Source: Bog-532 sp963828445
GTDB taxonomy: Bacteria; Actinomycetota; Actinomycetes; Streptosporangiales; Streptosporangiaceae
Direction: 5' to 3'
Assembly: GCA_963828445.1 (NCBI GenBank)
Contig: CAWHFP010000021.1
Location: 186,001 to 250,000, forward strand
Length of the DNA stretch: 64,000 bases
Part shown: piece by piece, positions 34,381 through 43,617 of the stretch
Position numbering within the stretch: position 1 is the stretch's first letter
Layout of the letters: each line of letters begins with the position of its first letter
Position numbers and translations under genes: made by a program
Notes under the pieces: generated by a model
Database searches by the model: none
What the model was told of the DNA's origin: nothing
What the model saw: only the letters and a program-made list of their open reading frames with translations

Positions 34381-34397
34381 CGAAGCGACCTTCCATA
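34381..34397. repeat. Copy 2 of the CGAAGCGACCTTC motif
   Basis: CGAAGCGACCTTCCATA lies between the convergent eutA and AAA+ genes. It shares 16 of 17 positions with the copy at 8257. Confidence 0.5.
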
Positions 34398-34414
34398 TGG
34401 GGATCGAACGGCCC

Positions 34415-35326
34415 TCAGCGGGCGACGGCGGCGCGCAGGTGAGCGGCGGTCAGCCGGCCGGGATCGCGGGCCAGCTGCGGATCGGCGCCCACGACCCGCA
34501 ACGGCAGCTTGCGCAGGCGGCGGCCGTCCCAGCCGGTGGTGGACCGGCTCAGGCTCGTGTGCAGGCTGTCGTCGGCGGCCAGCGGCTTGAGCTCCGGCCA
34601 CAGCCCGGCCAGATCGGCCAGGGCGATGGCCAGGATCTGGGCCCGGGCCGCCGCCCCGGGCAGCGGCAGCTCCAGCACCAGGTCGGCCCGGGACAAGAAG
34701 GCGTCGTCGACCGCGCGCAGGAAGTTGGTCGCGGTCAGCACCAGGGCTCCGGGCCGGGCCGCGGCCAGGTGGTCCAGGCCGGTGAGCACGGCGTCGGTGG
34801 CTCGCTGCACGTCGACCGGGTTGGTCTCGAACGAGGCCAGGTCGCGCCGGACCGCGAAGCTGTCCACCTCGTCGACCAGCACCACCAGGTGCGGCCGGTC
34901 CCGGGCCAGGTCCGGCACCACGTCCCGCAGCAGCCGGACCACGTTGCGCTGGCTCTCGCCCAGCATCTCGCTCGGCACGGCGTGCGGGTCGATCTCCACG
35001 AATGTGGTCGCGCCCCGGTCGGCCACGGCCAGCGCGGCCGCCTGGGCCAGCCCCTGGGCCAGCGTGGTCTTGCCGGTGCCGGTCGGCCCGGCCAGCACGA
35101 TCAGCCCGCTCGGCGGACCGGGCAGGGTAGCCAGGCGGCGGCCGTGCCGCATGATCAGCGTGGCCATGCCCAGCAGGCGTTCCTTTACGCCGGGCGGGGT
35201 CACGATGCTGTCCCACGGACCGTCGTGGTGCCCGGCGGGCAGGGCGTGCACCGACAGCACGCCCCGCGGCAGCTTCCCGGCGGGCACGGTCTGGCCGGGC
35301 ACGGTCGGGGCGGGCACCGCCGTCAC
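34415..35326 (-). CDS. AAA+ ATPase resembling TRIP13/Pch2
   Basis: A 303-residue AAA+ protein: Walker A AGPTGTGKTTLA, Walker B LVVLVDEVDSFAVRR, then NPVDVQRATDAVLTGLDHL and VLTATNFLRAVDDAFLSRADLVLELPLP. The order DEv-S..aR...P.d..R..navLt.lD and the DRAD-like sensor 2 region match eukaryotic TRIP13/Pch2 and bacterial Trip13-like ATPases, which remodel HORMA proteins. No HORMA or CD-NTase gene is nearby. The start overlaps the bicupin B stop by 4 bp, so it is translationally coupled to a catabolic gene. Confidence 0.8.
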   Translation of the reverse strand: MTAVPAPTVPGQTVPAGKLPRGVLSVHALPAGHHDGPWDSIVTPPGVKERLLGMATLIMRHGRRLATLPGPPSGLIVLAGPTGTGKTTLAQGLAQAAALAVADRGATTFVEIDPHAVPSEMLGESQRNVVRLLRDVVPDLARDRPHLVVLVDEVDSFAVRRDLASFETNPVDVQRATDAVLTGLDHLAAARPGALVLTATNFLRAVDDAFLSRADLVLELPLPGAAARAQILAIALADLAGLWPELKPLAADDSLHTSLSRSTTGWDGRRLRKLPLRVVGADPQLARDPGRLTAAHLRAAVAR

Positions 35327-36391
35327 GGCCAGGTGGGCCGGGTCAGTTCCGGCCAGTCGACCGTGGACGGGTCACCGGCCTGCCGGTCCCGGATGTGGTC
35401 CGGCGGCTCCTCGAACAGCACCAGCGGGTCGCACAGGGCCCGCATGGTCTCGAGCAGGCTGTCGAACATGTGGATCCGCACCACCCGGGCCGTTTTCTCG
35501 GGGTCGTCGTTGATGTGCTGGTGCCACAGGAAGTGGTCGACGACGATGATGTCGCCCTTCTTCCACGGGTAGGTCGGCCCGCCCTCCGGTTCGGTCCCGA
35601 GGTAGGAGTGGCCGTGGCCCTCCACCACGTACAGCCAGGCCTCGCCGGGGTGCCGGTGCATGGACTGGCCCCGGCCCGGGCCGATCTCGAACATGGCCAT
35701 GGTGATGCCGGACGCCTGGTAGCCGATGGCCCGGTCGAGCAGGAACGTGGTCCGGGTGCCGCGCGGGGTCGGCAGCATCTCCAGGTCGTCCCAGCTGGTG
35801 TGGAGCCGGCCGCTGCGCCGGCCCTGCTGGTCGGCGGCCAGCCGCCGCCGCCGGACCGCGTACGGGTCGTCACCCTCGATGCCGGGCGACTGGGGCGGGC
35901 GGGACGCCAGCGTGGACACGTCGGCGTCGCCGGCGTCCTCCTGGACGGCCATCCCCATCGTCTCCAGCATCGGTTCGGAGGAGAACGTCAGGTAGCGGGC
36001 GGTCTCGCTGCCCTCGTTGCCATGGCGGTGCCAGCTCCAGGACGGGCAGGTGCAGGGAGTCCCCGGGCCCCCACTCGATCCGCTGGCCGTCGATCTCGGT
36101 CCAGGCCTGCCCGGCCACGCAGAACATCATCGCGTCCCAGGAGTGCCGGTGCACGGTGCTGACCACGCCGGGGTCGATCTCGTGGGCGGTGGCGTCCATG
36201 GCCCGGGTCGGCCGTCCGCCGTCGGCCCCGGTGTAGACGCCGCGGCGCATCCGGCGGCTGGTCTCGTGCAGCTGGACGTCCTCGACCGGCACCACCGTGC
36301 GCTGGTTGGCCCGCCACTCCTCGATGAACGCGACCCTCCGTTCCTTTTGCACGTAGTAGTGGGCGACCTTGGTGGTGGTCCGGGTGCTCAC
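35323..36391 (-). pseudogene. Bicupin protein B, interrupted by a +1 frameshift
   Basis: From GTG 36391 the first cupin is HRHSWDAMMFCVAGQAWTEI...WGPGDSLHLPV. Here an extra base (plus strand GG at 36040-36041) breaks the frame. Without it the frame continues WSWHRHGNEGSETARYLTFS and into the second cupin (MHRHPGEAWLYVVEGHGHSYL...WKKGDIIVVDHFLWHQHIND) to the stop at 35323. Joined, it is about 355 residues with two apparently complete metal sites. Located between tctC and the AAA+ gene in one operon. Confidence 0.8.
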
Positions 36392-36429
36392 GGGCTCTCC
36401 CTACTCGACCTGCTCGGCCTGCTGGCCGG

Positions 36430-37491
36430 CTACTTGACGTACGGGGCGATGCTGCTGGAGTTGGCCACGGCTGAGGCGACCTGGCTGCTGGTGGTGGGTC
36501 CGGCGATGAAGGCCAGCGGCAGGGACTCCTTGGTGGCCTGCTTCTGCAGCGCGGGCAGGGCGGCGGCCTTGGTGAACGCCTGGCGCAGGGCGGACACGGT
36601 GGCGGCCGGGGTGCCGGGCGGGGCGGCGAAGTCGTCGGACAGGTTGGCCAGCGCGTTGGCTTCCTTGAGCGCCTTGGCCTGGCCGGCCGACACCGACACC
36701 TGGGACAGCTCGGAGTCCAGGGTCGGCACCCCGGACAACGCCTTCTGCCAGGTGGGCAGGGACACCGTCCCGGTCACCAGCAGCGGCTTGGCCTGGCTCC
36801 CGGAGATCAGCGGGTACAGGGTGGACATGGCCTCGAAGATGGTCTTGCCGTCCTTGGCCAGGAAGCCCTGCTTGAGCGCGGTGGTCGACTCGAACCCGGT
36901 GTCCAGCTTGTGCTTGATCCCGAACGCGCCGAACACCACCCGGTTCAGCATGTCGCCGATGCCGTTGCGGATGTCCAGCACCGCGACCGGGTCGGCGGAG
37001 TGCACCAGCGAGGTGAAGGTCCCGGCCGAGCCGCCGGACTGGGTGACCAGCGCGTTGGGCAGCACGGCGGGCTGGCCGATGTAGGCGAACTTGGTCACGT
37101 CGTCGTGCAGCGAGGGCTGGCCTTCGACCTTGCTGGCCACGTCGCCGCCCACGTTGACCATGCCGATGGTCATGCCGTCGGGGTGCGCGGCGGCCATCTG
37201 GTTGGTGCCGTCGAGGGTGCCGCCGCCGTCCACGTTTTCCACGTTGACGGTGGCGCCCAGCTCCTGGCCGAGGTAGGGGGCGAACAGGCGCGCGTAGGAG
37301 TCGTAGCTGCCGCCGGGGGCGTCCGGCGCGATCAAGGTGATGGTCTTGCCCTTGAACGCGCTGGCCCCGCCGTTGCCGCTGGAGCCGCCGCCACCGGCTT
37401 CGGCCGTGCCGGACGCCGAACTGCAGGCGGCCAGGGCGATCGCGGCCACCGCGGCGGCGGCCGGGACCAGGAATCTCTTGTGACCGGTCAT
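36430..37491 (-). CDS. TctC/Bug-family substrate-binding lipoprotein
   Basis: A 353-residue lipoprotein: signal with lipobox LAAC (Cys23), Gly/Ser linker, then the tripartite tricarboxylate transporter receptor fold (KTITLIAPDAPGGSYDSYARLFAPYL; ENVDGGGTLDGTNQMAAAHPDG). Such proteins bind carboxylates, including aromatic ones such as terephthalate and phthalate. It follows the fused TctAB gene by 37 bp. Confidence 0.9.
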   Translation of the reverse strand: MTGHKRFLVPAAAAVAAIALAACSSASGTAEAGGGGSSGNGGASAFKGKTITLIAPDAPGGSYDSYARLFAPYLGQELGATVNVENVDGGGTLDGTNQMAAAHPDGMTIGMVNVGGDVASKVEGQPSLHDDVTKFAYIGQPAVLPNALVTQSGGSAGTFTSLVHSADPVAVLDIRNGIGDMLNRVVFGAFGIKHKLDTGFESTTALKQGFLAKDGKTIFEAMSTLYPLISGSQAKPLLVTGTVSLPTWQKALSGVPTLDSELSQVSVSAGQAKALKEANALANLSDDFAAPPGTPAATVSALRQAFTKAAALPALQKQATKESLPLAFIAGPTTSSQVASAVANSSSIAPYVK

Positions 37492-37528
37492 GAGGGTGCC
37501 TTTCTCGTCGGCGAGAACGGCCGCCTGG

Positions 37529-39742
37529 CTAAGCCAGCAGCCCAGTGAAGGTGAGGTGGAAGAGGGACACGAAGCCGATCGCGATGATCGCGGCGGCCGC
37601 GGTGGCCGAGGCAGCGAAGACCAGCCGCTGCCAGCGGTGGTTCCAGTCGATGGACGTCAGGCAGTACGCGGCCGCGACCACCGGCACGGCGATCTGGAAG
37701 CCGAACAGGTAGCTGAGCACGATGGCGGCCCAGATCCAGGCCAGGGCGGCGAACTCGCGGCCGATGCGGCGCCGGCGATCGGCGGGGGCCAGCGGCTCGG
37801 CTTCGAGACCGTCTGGGCCGGGCGGCGGGGCACCGTCCAGGGCCAGGGCCCCGACGGCCACGGCGCCGGCCATCGCCGGGGCCAGGGCCGGTTCCGGGGT
37901 GGCTCCCGGGAGGGACGATGGCTCTGTGACTGGTATGCCTGATGTGACTGATGAGTTTGGTGTGACTGAAGGGTTTGCGGTGGCGGGCCGGGAGTCTTCG
38001 GTGCCAGCGGCTTCGGCGGGCTGGCGGCGGGCGGCGAGCTGCTGGATCGCCCAGGTGGCCAGGCGGCCCAGCGCCAGCACGGCAGCCAGGCCGGAGACGA
38101 TGGCCGGGATCCGCCCCGCGTCGGTGGGATAGCCCAGCGAAATGACCAGGTAGACGACCGAGACCACGGCGATGACGGCCTCGGTGACCGGCTCCAGGAC
38201 CGGGTGCGGCGCCCGGGGCCCGCGCGCGGCCCGCTGCGGGGTGACCACCGCCTCGCCGCGGTGGCGGCCCCGCCAGGTGATGGCGGCCAGCAGCACGATG
38301 GCGATGGCGAAGAACACGTCGGCCAGCGGGCTGCGGGTGAGGAAGTGCCAGCCGTAGATCTGCTGGGTCAGGTGCACGTTGTCGGCGAACGTGCCCCCCA
38401 GCACCAGGCCGATGGTCATGGCCGCCAGCGAGTAGCCGAGCTTGCGCATGACCACCCCGACCACGGCGAACACGCCCAGCTCGACCACGCCGACGAAGCC
38501 GGTGACGGCGGCGAAGCTGCCCAGCACGGCCAGCGACACGATCAGCGGCATCAGCACCGGGCCGCGCACCGCGGTGGCCCGGCTCAGCCACGGGGTCAGG
38601 ACCAGGCCCAGGGCGCAGGACACCAGGCCCACGATGGCCATCACCCACATCATCGAGTAGGGCAGCGTGGGCTGGCTCTTGAGCAGGTTCGGCCCGGGCT
38701 GGACGCCGAGGATGGCCAGGGCGGCGATGAAGATGACCATGCCGACCCCGGATGGCAGGCCCAGGGCGACCGCGGGGGCCAGCGAACCGACTTCCTTGGA
38801 CAGGGAGGAGCCCTCGGCCGAGGCGATCCCGGCCGGGACGCCGGTGCCGAACTCGCGGCCCTTCCGGGAGACCTGGCGGCCGAGGCTGTAGGAGATGAAG
38901 TTGGCGCTGAACCCGCCGATGCCGGGGATCAGGCCCAGTACCCCGGCCACCACGGCCGAGCGGACGACGGCCACCCAGTTGGCGGCGGTGTCGCGCAGGC
39001 CGAGCCGGACCTGGTGCCGGAACTGCCCGCTGTTCAGCAGCGTACGGCTCCCGCCGGTGACCGACTCGTTGCGGCCGAACATCACCACCATCTGGGTCAT
39101 GGCGAACAGCCCGAGCGCCACCGGCACCACGTTCAGGCCGTTCAGCAGGGCGGTGGAGCCGAAGGTGAAGCGTTCCACCCCGCTGACCGGGTCACTGCCG
39201 ATGAACGAGAACATCAGGCCGACCGCGCCCGACAGCAGCACCTTGGCGCTGGACGTGCTCTCCCCGGTCCCGCCGATCAGGACCAGGGCCAGCACGATGA
39301 TGGCCACGAACTCTGGCGGGTGGAACAGGTTGATCAGCGACCCGGCCACCTGCAGCAGCGCGACCAGGATCACGCAGCCGATCCAGCCGCCGGCCCAGGT
39401 CGAGGCGGCCGAGATGGCCAGCGCCCGGCCGGCTTCGCCCCGCTTGGCCATGGGGAACCCGTCCAGCGTGGTCGGGTACGACTCGGGGGCGCCCGGGGTG
39501 TTGAGCAAGATGGCGGTGATGGAGGCCGCGTAGTACGAGGCGGCCTGGGTGGCCAGCATCAGCGTCACGGCCGGGATGACGCTCATGTGGTAGAGGAAGG
39601 GCAGCATCAGGCTGAGGGCCAGGGACACGCCCATCCCCGGCAGCATGCCCATGAACATGCCGATCGCCATTCCGGCGATCAGCAGGCCGATGGCCTCGGG
39701 CGTAATCAGCTGCGAAAAGCCGGACAACAGATCATGCGTCAT
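37529..39742 (-). CDS. Fused TctA-TctB tripartite tricarboxylate transporter membrane protein
   Basis: A 737-residue protein. Residues 1-500 are a full TctA (GMAIGMFMGMLPGMGVSLALSLMLPF; AILLNTPGAPESYPTTLDG; GLIPGIGGFSANFISYSLGR). Residues about 510-737 are TctB-like with four hydrophobic segments, split by a Pro/Ser/Thr-rich insert (SVTPNSSVTSGIPVTEP). TctA and TctB are normally separate genes, so this is a fusion. The box at 39782 lies 40 bp upstream of the start. Probably an energised uptake system for the island's carboxylate substrate. Confidence 0.9.
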   Translation of the reverse strand: MTHDLLSGFSQLITPEAIGLLIAGMAIGMFMGMLPGMGVSLALSLMLPFLYHMSVIPAVTLMLATQAASYYAASITAILLNTPGAPESYPTTLDGFPMAKRGEAGRALAISAASTWAGGWIGCVILVALLQVAGSLINLFHPPEFVAIIVLALVLIGGTGESTSSAKVLLSGAVGLMFSFIGSDPVSGVERFTFGSTALLNGLNVVPVALGLFAMTQMVVMFGRNESVTGGSRTLLNSGQFRHQVRLGLRDTAANWVAVVRSAVVAGVLGLIPGIGGFSANFISYSLGRQVSRKGREFGTGVPAGIASAEGSSLSKEVGSLAPAVALGLPSGVGMVIFIAALAILGVQPGPNLLKSQPTLPYSMMWVMAIVGLVSCALGLVLTPWLSRATAVRGPVLMPLIVSLAVLGSFAAVTGFVGVVELGVFAVVGVVMRKLGYSLAAMTIGLVLGGTFADNVHLTQQIYGWHFLTRSPLADVFFAIAIVLLAAITWRGRHRGEAVVTPQRAARGPRAPHPVLEPVTEAVIAVVSVVYLVISLGYPTDAGRIPAIVSGLAAVLALGRLATWAIQQLAARRQPAEAAGTEDSRPATANPSVTPNSSVTSGIPVTEPSSLPGATPEPALAPAMAGAVAVGALALDGAPPPGPDGLEAEPLAPADRRRRIGREFAALAWIWAAIVLSYLFGFQIAVPVVAAAYCLTSIDWNHRWQRLVFAASATAAAAIIAIGFVSLFHLTFTGLLA

Positions 39743-39781
39743 AGCGAACCTGTCCCGTGGTCTGCTCGATCACACCACCGT

Positions 39782-39828
39782 GGCATAAGGTCATACCATT
39801 TTCAAGAGAAAACTTTTTACCAATTGGT
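39782..39828. promoter_or_regulatory. GntR-type box and adjacent palindrome upstream of tctAB
   Basis: On the minus strand AATGGTATGACCTTATGCC (39800-39782) is nearly identical to the box at 24775. The palindrome ACCAATTGGT lies at 39819-39828. The remaining intergenic sequence to 39933 shows nothing else. Confidence 0.6.
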
Positions 39829-39933
39829 GGGGCGCAGGTCACCCGGTGGTTTTTATCCCGATCGAAGGTTGGGTGGCGGGAGTGCCGCCCCCCACCGCGT
39901 CACGGCGGGCCGGGCTGATGGCGTCGCGGCGGG

Positions 39934-40665
39934 TCAGAGTCCTTCGCGGGCGGCCTTGGCCCGGTAGTAGCGCCACACGGACAGGTCGTTGAAGGCGGCA
40001 CCGAGGTCGGGCAGTTCGGCGATGTCCTCGGCCGGGAGGTCCGGCACCGGGCGCCCGGTCTGGGCCGCGGCCAGGGTGACGGTGGCCAGGGTGTTGAGGT
40101 TGAGCGTGCGCACCACGGCCTGCTCCAGGGTGTCCCCGGTGACCGTGACCCCGTGGCCGCGCAGCACGCACACCGGCCGCTCCCCCATCGTGGCCAGCAT
40201 GTCCCGGGCCAGTTCCGGGGTCCGGATCAGCACCGAACGCGGGTAGACCGGGATCCCGTCCGCGGCCAGCCGCATGGCCGGGATGTTGTAGGCGCCGAAG
40301 ATCGGCCGGAGCGTCAGGCCGGCGATGCCGCAGGCCAGCACGGCCGGCGGGTGGGCGTGCACGACCGCGTTGGCCCCGGGGCGCAGGCGGAGGGTCTCGC
40401 CGTGGATGGGGCGCTCGTTGGCCATCCGGTAGCCCGCGTCCGGGTCGTCCCCCTGGCCGTCGAAGTCGACCAGCCGGATGTCCTCCTGGGTGGTGAACAG
40501 CAGGCCGTGGTCCTCGGGGCCGCGGCCGCGGATCAGCATCTGGTCCGGGCCGGCCCGGACCGAGATGTGACCCAGCACGCCGTCGACGGCGCCTTCCATG
40601 GCCAGGATGCGGCAGCCGAGAGCGATCTGGTCGCGCAGCTCGGCCAGCTGGACCGGGTCAGTCAT
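39934..40665 (-). CDS. Class II aldolase/adducin-family protein (dihydroxyphthalate-decarboxylase-like)
   Basis: A 243-residue protein with GHISVRAGPDQMLIRGRGPED, the metal ligands VVHAHPPAVLAC and the downstream VLRGHGVTV. The family includes fuculose-phosphate aldolase and actinobacterial 3,4-dihydroxyphthalate decarboxylase (PhtC). In this ligJ-ligK context the decarboxylase role, or a retro-aldol step on a ring-cleavage product, is likelier than sugar metabolism. It overlaps ligJ by 8 bp. Confidence 0.82.
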   Translation of the reverse strand: MTDPVQLAELRDQIALGCRILAMEGAVDGVLGHISVRAGPDQMLIRGRGPEDHGLLFTTQEDIRLVDFDGQGDDPDAGYRMANERPIHGETLRLRPGANAVVHAHPPAVLACGIAGLTLRPIFGAYNIPAMRLAADGIPVYPRSVLIRTPELARDMLATMGERPVCVLRGHGVTVTGDTLEQAVVRTLNLNTLATVTLAAAQTGRPVPDLPAEDIAELPDLGAAFNDLSVWRYYRAKAAREGL

Positions 40666-41689
40666 GGAGGCGGGCGTTGAGGCGCGGGTAGACGCGGCGG
40701 GCGTTCAGCTCGAACACCTTGGCCCGGGCCTCGTCGTCGAGCGGAGCCTGGTCCAGGTACTGCTTGGTGTCGTCCCAGTCGGCGCCGCTGTCGGGGTTGA
40801 CGCCGCGGACCGCGCCCAGCATCTCCGAGGCGAACAGCACGTTGTCGGGGCCGATCACACTGGTCAGCAGGTCGATACCGGGCTGGTGGTAGACGCAGGT
40901 GTCGAAGAAGACGTTGCCCATCACGTGCCCGGCCAGGGGCGGGCGCTTCATCCGCTCGGCCAGGCCCTGGAAGCGGCCCCAGTGGTAGGGCACGGCGCCG
41001 CCGCCGTGCGGGATCACCAGCCGCAGGTCCGGGAACCGGCCGAACAGGTCACCCTGGACCAGCTGCATGAACACGGTGGTGTCGGCGTTCAGGTAGTGAC
41101 CGCCCAGCGTGTGCACGGCCGGGTTGACCGAGGTGGACACGTGGATCATGCCCGGCACGTCGAGCTCGGTCATCTTCTCGTACAGCGGGAACCAGTACTG
41201 GTCGGTCATGGGCGGCGAGGTCCAGTAGCCGCCGGACGGGTCCGGGTTGATGTTGACGCCCACGAACCCCAGCTCGGTCACGCAGCGTTCGAGCTCGGCC
41301 ACGGCGCCGTCCAGGGGGCCGCCGGGCACCTGCGGAAGCTGGCCCACGCCCGCAAAGTTGGCCGGGAACAGGGTGGTGACCCGGTGAATCAGATCGTTGC
41401 TGGCCCGGGCCCAGGCCCGGGCCGTGGCCGGATCGGCGACGTGGTGCCCCATCGCGGACGCCCGCGGCGAGAAGATGGTCAGGTCGGTGCCGCGCTCACG
41501 CAGCAGCCGGAGCTGATGGCCCTCGACGCTCTCCCGGATCTGGTCGTCACTGATCGCGCCGGGCCGCGGCGGCGGCAGCGCGGATTCCGCCCCGCTGGCC
41601 AGCTGGTCCAGGCGGTCCAGCTGGGCCTGGCGGAACGCCTCGTGGGCCGCGGGCGCGGTGGTGTAGTGGCCGTGGCAGTCGATGATCAT
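40658..41689 (-). CDS. ligJ: 4-Oxalomesaconate hydratase (amidohydrolase family, LigJ)
   Basis: A 343-residue protein very like LigJ of Sphingobium: MIIDCHGHYTTAP (metal HxH), ISDDQIRESVEGHQLRLLRERG, TIFSPRASAMGHHV, VGVNINPDPSGGYWTSPPM, VIPHGGGAVPYHWGRFQGLA, GNVFFDTCVYHQPGIDLL and FASEMLGAVRGVNP. It hydrates 4-oxalomesaconate to 4-carboxy-4-hydroxy-2-oxoadipate in the protocatechuate 4,5-cleavage or gallate pathway. Followed by the class II aldolase gene and preceded by ligK. Confidence 0.92.
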   Translation of the reverse strand: MIIDCHGHYTTAPAAHEAFRQAQLDRLDQLASGAESALPPPRPGAISDDQIRESVEGHQLRLLRERGTDLTIFSPRASAMGHHVADPATARAWARASNDLIHRVTTLFPANFAGVGQLPQVPGGPLDGAVAELERCVTELGFVGVNINPDPSGGYWTSPPMTDQYWFPLYEKMTELDVPGMIHVSTSVNPAVHTLGGHYLNADTTVFMQLVQGDLFGRFPDLRLVIPHGGGAVPYHWGRFQGLAERMKRPPLAGHVMGNVFFDTCVYHQPGIDLLTSVIGPDNVLFASEMLGAVRGVNPDSGADWDDTKQYLDQAPLDDEARAKVFELNARRVYPRLNARLHD

Positions 41690-41713
41690 CTCAGTGCGCT
41701 TTCCGCCGGCCGG

Positions 41714-42403
41714 TCAGCGGGCGGGGGCGTCGTCGACGTAGCGCAGGCCCAGCTCGGTGAGCTGGCCGCGCATGTCGTTCACGTCCAGGCTCAGTTCCCC
41801 GGCCGCGTAGCGCTTGCGGGCCGTGTTCTCCTTCTCGGCCCGGGCCCGGGCCGCGTCCAGCACGGTGGCCGCGCTGGCGCGGGGCACCACGGCCACCCCG
41901 TCGTCGTCGGCCACGACCACGTCGCCCGGGGTGACCAGCTGGCCCGCGCAGACGATCGGCACGTTGACGTCGCCCAGGGTGGCCTTGACCGTGCCCGCGG
42001 CCGACACGGCCCGGGACCAGACCGGGAACCCCATCTCGGTCAGCTCGCGCACGTCCCGGCAGCCGGCCTCGATGACCAGCCCGCGCACCCCGCGGGCCTG
42101 CAGCGCGGTGGCCAGCAACTCGCCGAAGTAGCCGTCCTCGCAGCGCGAGGTGGGCGCCACCACCAGGACGTCACCCGCGCGGCACTGCTCGACGGCCACG
42201 TGGATCATCCAGTTGTCCCCCGGCGGCACGCTGACCGTGACGGCCGGGCCGGAGATCTGCGCGCCCGGGTAGATCGGGTTCATATAGGGCGCGAGCAGCC
42301 CGGTGCGCCCCTGCGCCTCGTGGGTGGTGGCCACGCCCAGCCCGGCGAAGGCGCCGGCCAGGCTGGCCTCGGTGCGCTGGATGTTGCGGACGACGACAGC
42401 CAT
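41714..42403 (-). CDS. ligK: 4-Carboxy-4-hydroxy-2-oxoadipate aldolase (LigK/ProA)
   Basis: A 229-residue RraA-like aldolase: GVATTHEAQGRTGLLAPYMNPI, GPAVTVSVPPGDNWMIHVAVE, GYFGELLATALQARGVRGLVIEAGCRDVREL and DVVVADDDGVAVVP. It cleaves CHA to pyruvate and oxaloacetate. The neighbour ligJ makes its substrate, and an mdh gene 3 kb away can use the oxaloacetate. ATG 42403 is 8 bp after the alcohol dehydrogenase stop. Confidence 0.93.
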   Translation of the reverse strand: MAVVVRNIQRTEASLAGAFAGLGVATTHEAQGRTGLLAPYMNPIYPGAQISGPAVTVSVPPGDNWMIHVAVEQCRAGDVLVVAPTSRCEDGYFGELLATALQARGVRGLVIEAGCRDVRELTEMGFPVWSRAVSAAGTVKATLGDVNVPIVCAGQLVTPGDVVVADDDGVAVVPRASAATVLDAARARAEKENTARKRYAAGELSLDVNDMRGQLTELGLRYVDDAPAR

Positions 42404-42411
42404 TGTTGGTC

Positions 42412-43524
42412 TCAGTCCTCCCACGGCAGCAGCGAAACGTGCACCACATCTTCTCCCACCTCGCCGCCGACGGCCCGGATGGCCCGGTCCACGTCGCTGA
42501 GGCCGAACCGGTGGGTAGCCAGTTCCTGCAGGGGGAACCGGCCGCTGGCCAATTGTTTCACGGCCAGCTCACAGGCCCGGAAGCTGTGACCCCGGGCGCT
42601 CTTGATCGTGATCGACTTCTCGGTGACCTGCTTGACCGGGAAGTCGGGGAACGCGGCCAGCTCACCCTGGATGAGCAGGGTGCCCTCGCGCCGCTTGAGC
42701 ACGTCGATGCCGAGCAGGACCGGGGCGGTGCCCGCCCCGGACGTGCAGTCGAGCACGATGTCGACCCCCTTCCCGCCGGTCAGCTCCCGGACCCGGTCCC
42801 GCGGGTCCTCGGTCTGGACGTCGATCACGGCGTCGGCGCCGAGCCGCTTGGCCAGCTCCAGCCGGGCCGCGTCCCGGCTGGTGCCGGTGACGATGATCAG
42901 CGAGGCGCCCGCCTGCTTGCAGGCCACGGTCTGGGACAGGCCCTGCTGGCCCGGGCCCTGGATCAGCACGGCCGAGTCGTAGCCGACCCCGGCGCTGAAC
43001 AGGGCCCATTCGATGCCGTTGGACAGCGGGGTGGCGATCCCGGCCAGCTCCGCCGACACCCCGGCCGGGACCTTGTGCAGGACCGCGTTCCAGGGCAGGT
43101 ACAGGTACTGGGCGAAGCCGCCCCACAGGTGGTACGGGTTGTCGCTGGTGGTGTAGCCGTAGCGGCGCGCGTCCGGGTTGGTCCGCCAGTCGGTCAGCTC
43201 GCAGTGCCGGTACTCGCCGATGCGGCACCACTCACAGCGCATGCAGCCGACGTAGTGCTCCACGAAGATCCGGTCGCCCTCGCGGACATCCTGGCGCTCG
43301 GCGAAGGTCCGGCCGGCCCGCGCGATCACGCCGACGTTCTCGTGGCCCATGATGACCGGGCCGGCGAAGGGCGGTTTGGCGTACATCTTCACGTCGGTGC
43401 CGCAGATCCCGGCCACCTCGACCTTGAGCAGGGCGCCGTCGTCGGGGACTTCGGGCATCGGGAACTCACGCAGTTCGGTGCGCCCCGGCCCGGTCCGCAC
43501 CGCCGCCAGTACCTGCTCGCCCAT
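42412..43524 (-). CDS. Zinc-dependent alcohol dehydrogenase (MDR family)
   Basis: A 370-residue MDR enzyme: catalytic zinc ligands in GICGTD and GHENVG, structural zinc Cys in CMRCEWCRIGEYRHC, cofactor loop VLIQGPGQQGLSQ. It oxidises an alcohol or reduces an aldehyde, with NAD(P). First gene of the adh-ligK-ligJ-aldolase operon. A GGTCTAAC box lies in the divergent spacer with the gene at 43618. Confidence 0.9.
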   Translation of the reverse strand: MGEQVLAAVRTGPGRTELREFPMPEVPDDGALLKVEVAGICGTDVKMYAKPPFAGPVIMGHENVGVIARAGRTFAERQDVREGDRIFVEHYVGCMRCEWCRIGEYRHCELTDWRTNPDARRYGYTTSDNPYHLWGGFAQYLYLPWNAVLHKVPAGVSAELAGIATPLSNGIEWALFSAGVGYDSAVLIQGPGQQGLSQTVACKQAGASLIIVTGTSRDAARLELAKRLGADAVIDVQTEDPRDRVRELTGGKGVDIVLDCTSGAGTAPVLLGIDVLKRREGTLLIQGELAAFPDFPVKQVTEKSITIKSARGHSFRACELAVKQLASGRFPLQELATHRFGLSDVDRAIRAVGGEVGEDVVHVSLLPWED

Positions 43525-43582
43525 GTCGCTCCCTCGCTGGTGGAGGCCCTCGCGTCGGGCCCGGCCTGGTCAACCATTGGTA

Positions 43583-43598
43583 TTATGGTCTAACAGTT
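43583..43598. promoter_or_regulatory. GGTCTAAC box in the adh divergent spacer
   Basis: TTATGGTCTAACAGTT lies between the divergent alcohol dehydrogenase and decarboxylase-like genes. It shares GGTCTAAC with the boxes at 32771 and 52930. Confidence 0.5.
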
Positions 43599-43617
43599 CC
43601 GGTGTTACAATCACGGC

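Noticed and set aside
34415..35326. CBASS immune locus because of the Trip13-like ATPase
   Set aside because: No CD-NTase, HORMA or effector gene lies within reach, and the gene is coupled to a catabolic bicupin.
37529..39967. Long plus-strand frame opposite tctAB
   Set aside because: Antisense shadow rich in His, Asp and Arg; the minus strand encodes an unmistakable TctA.
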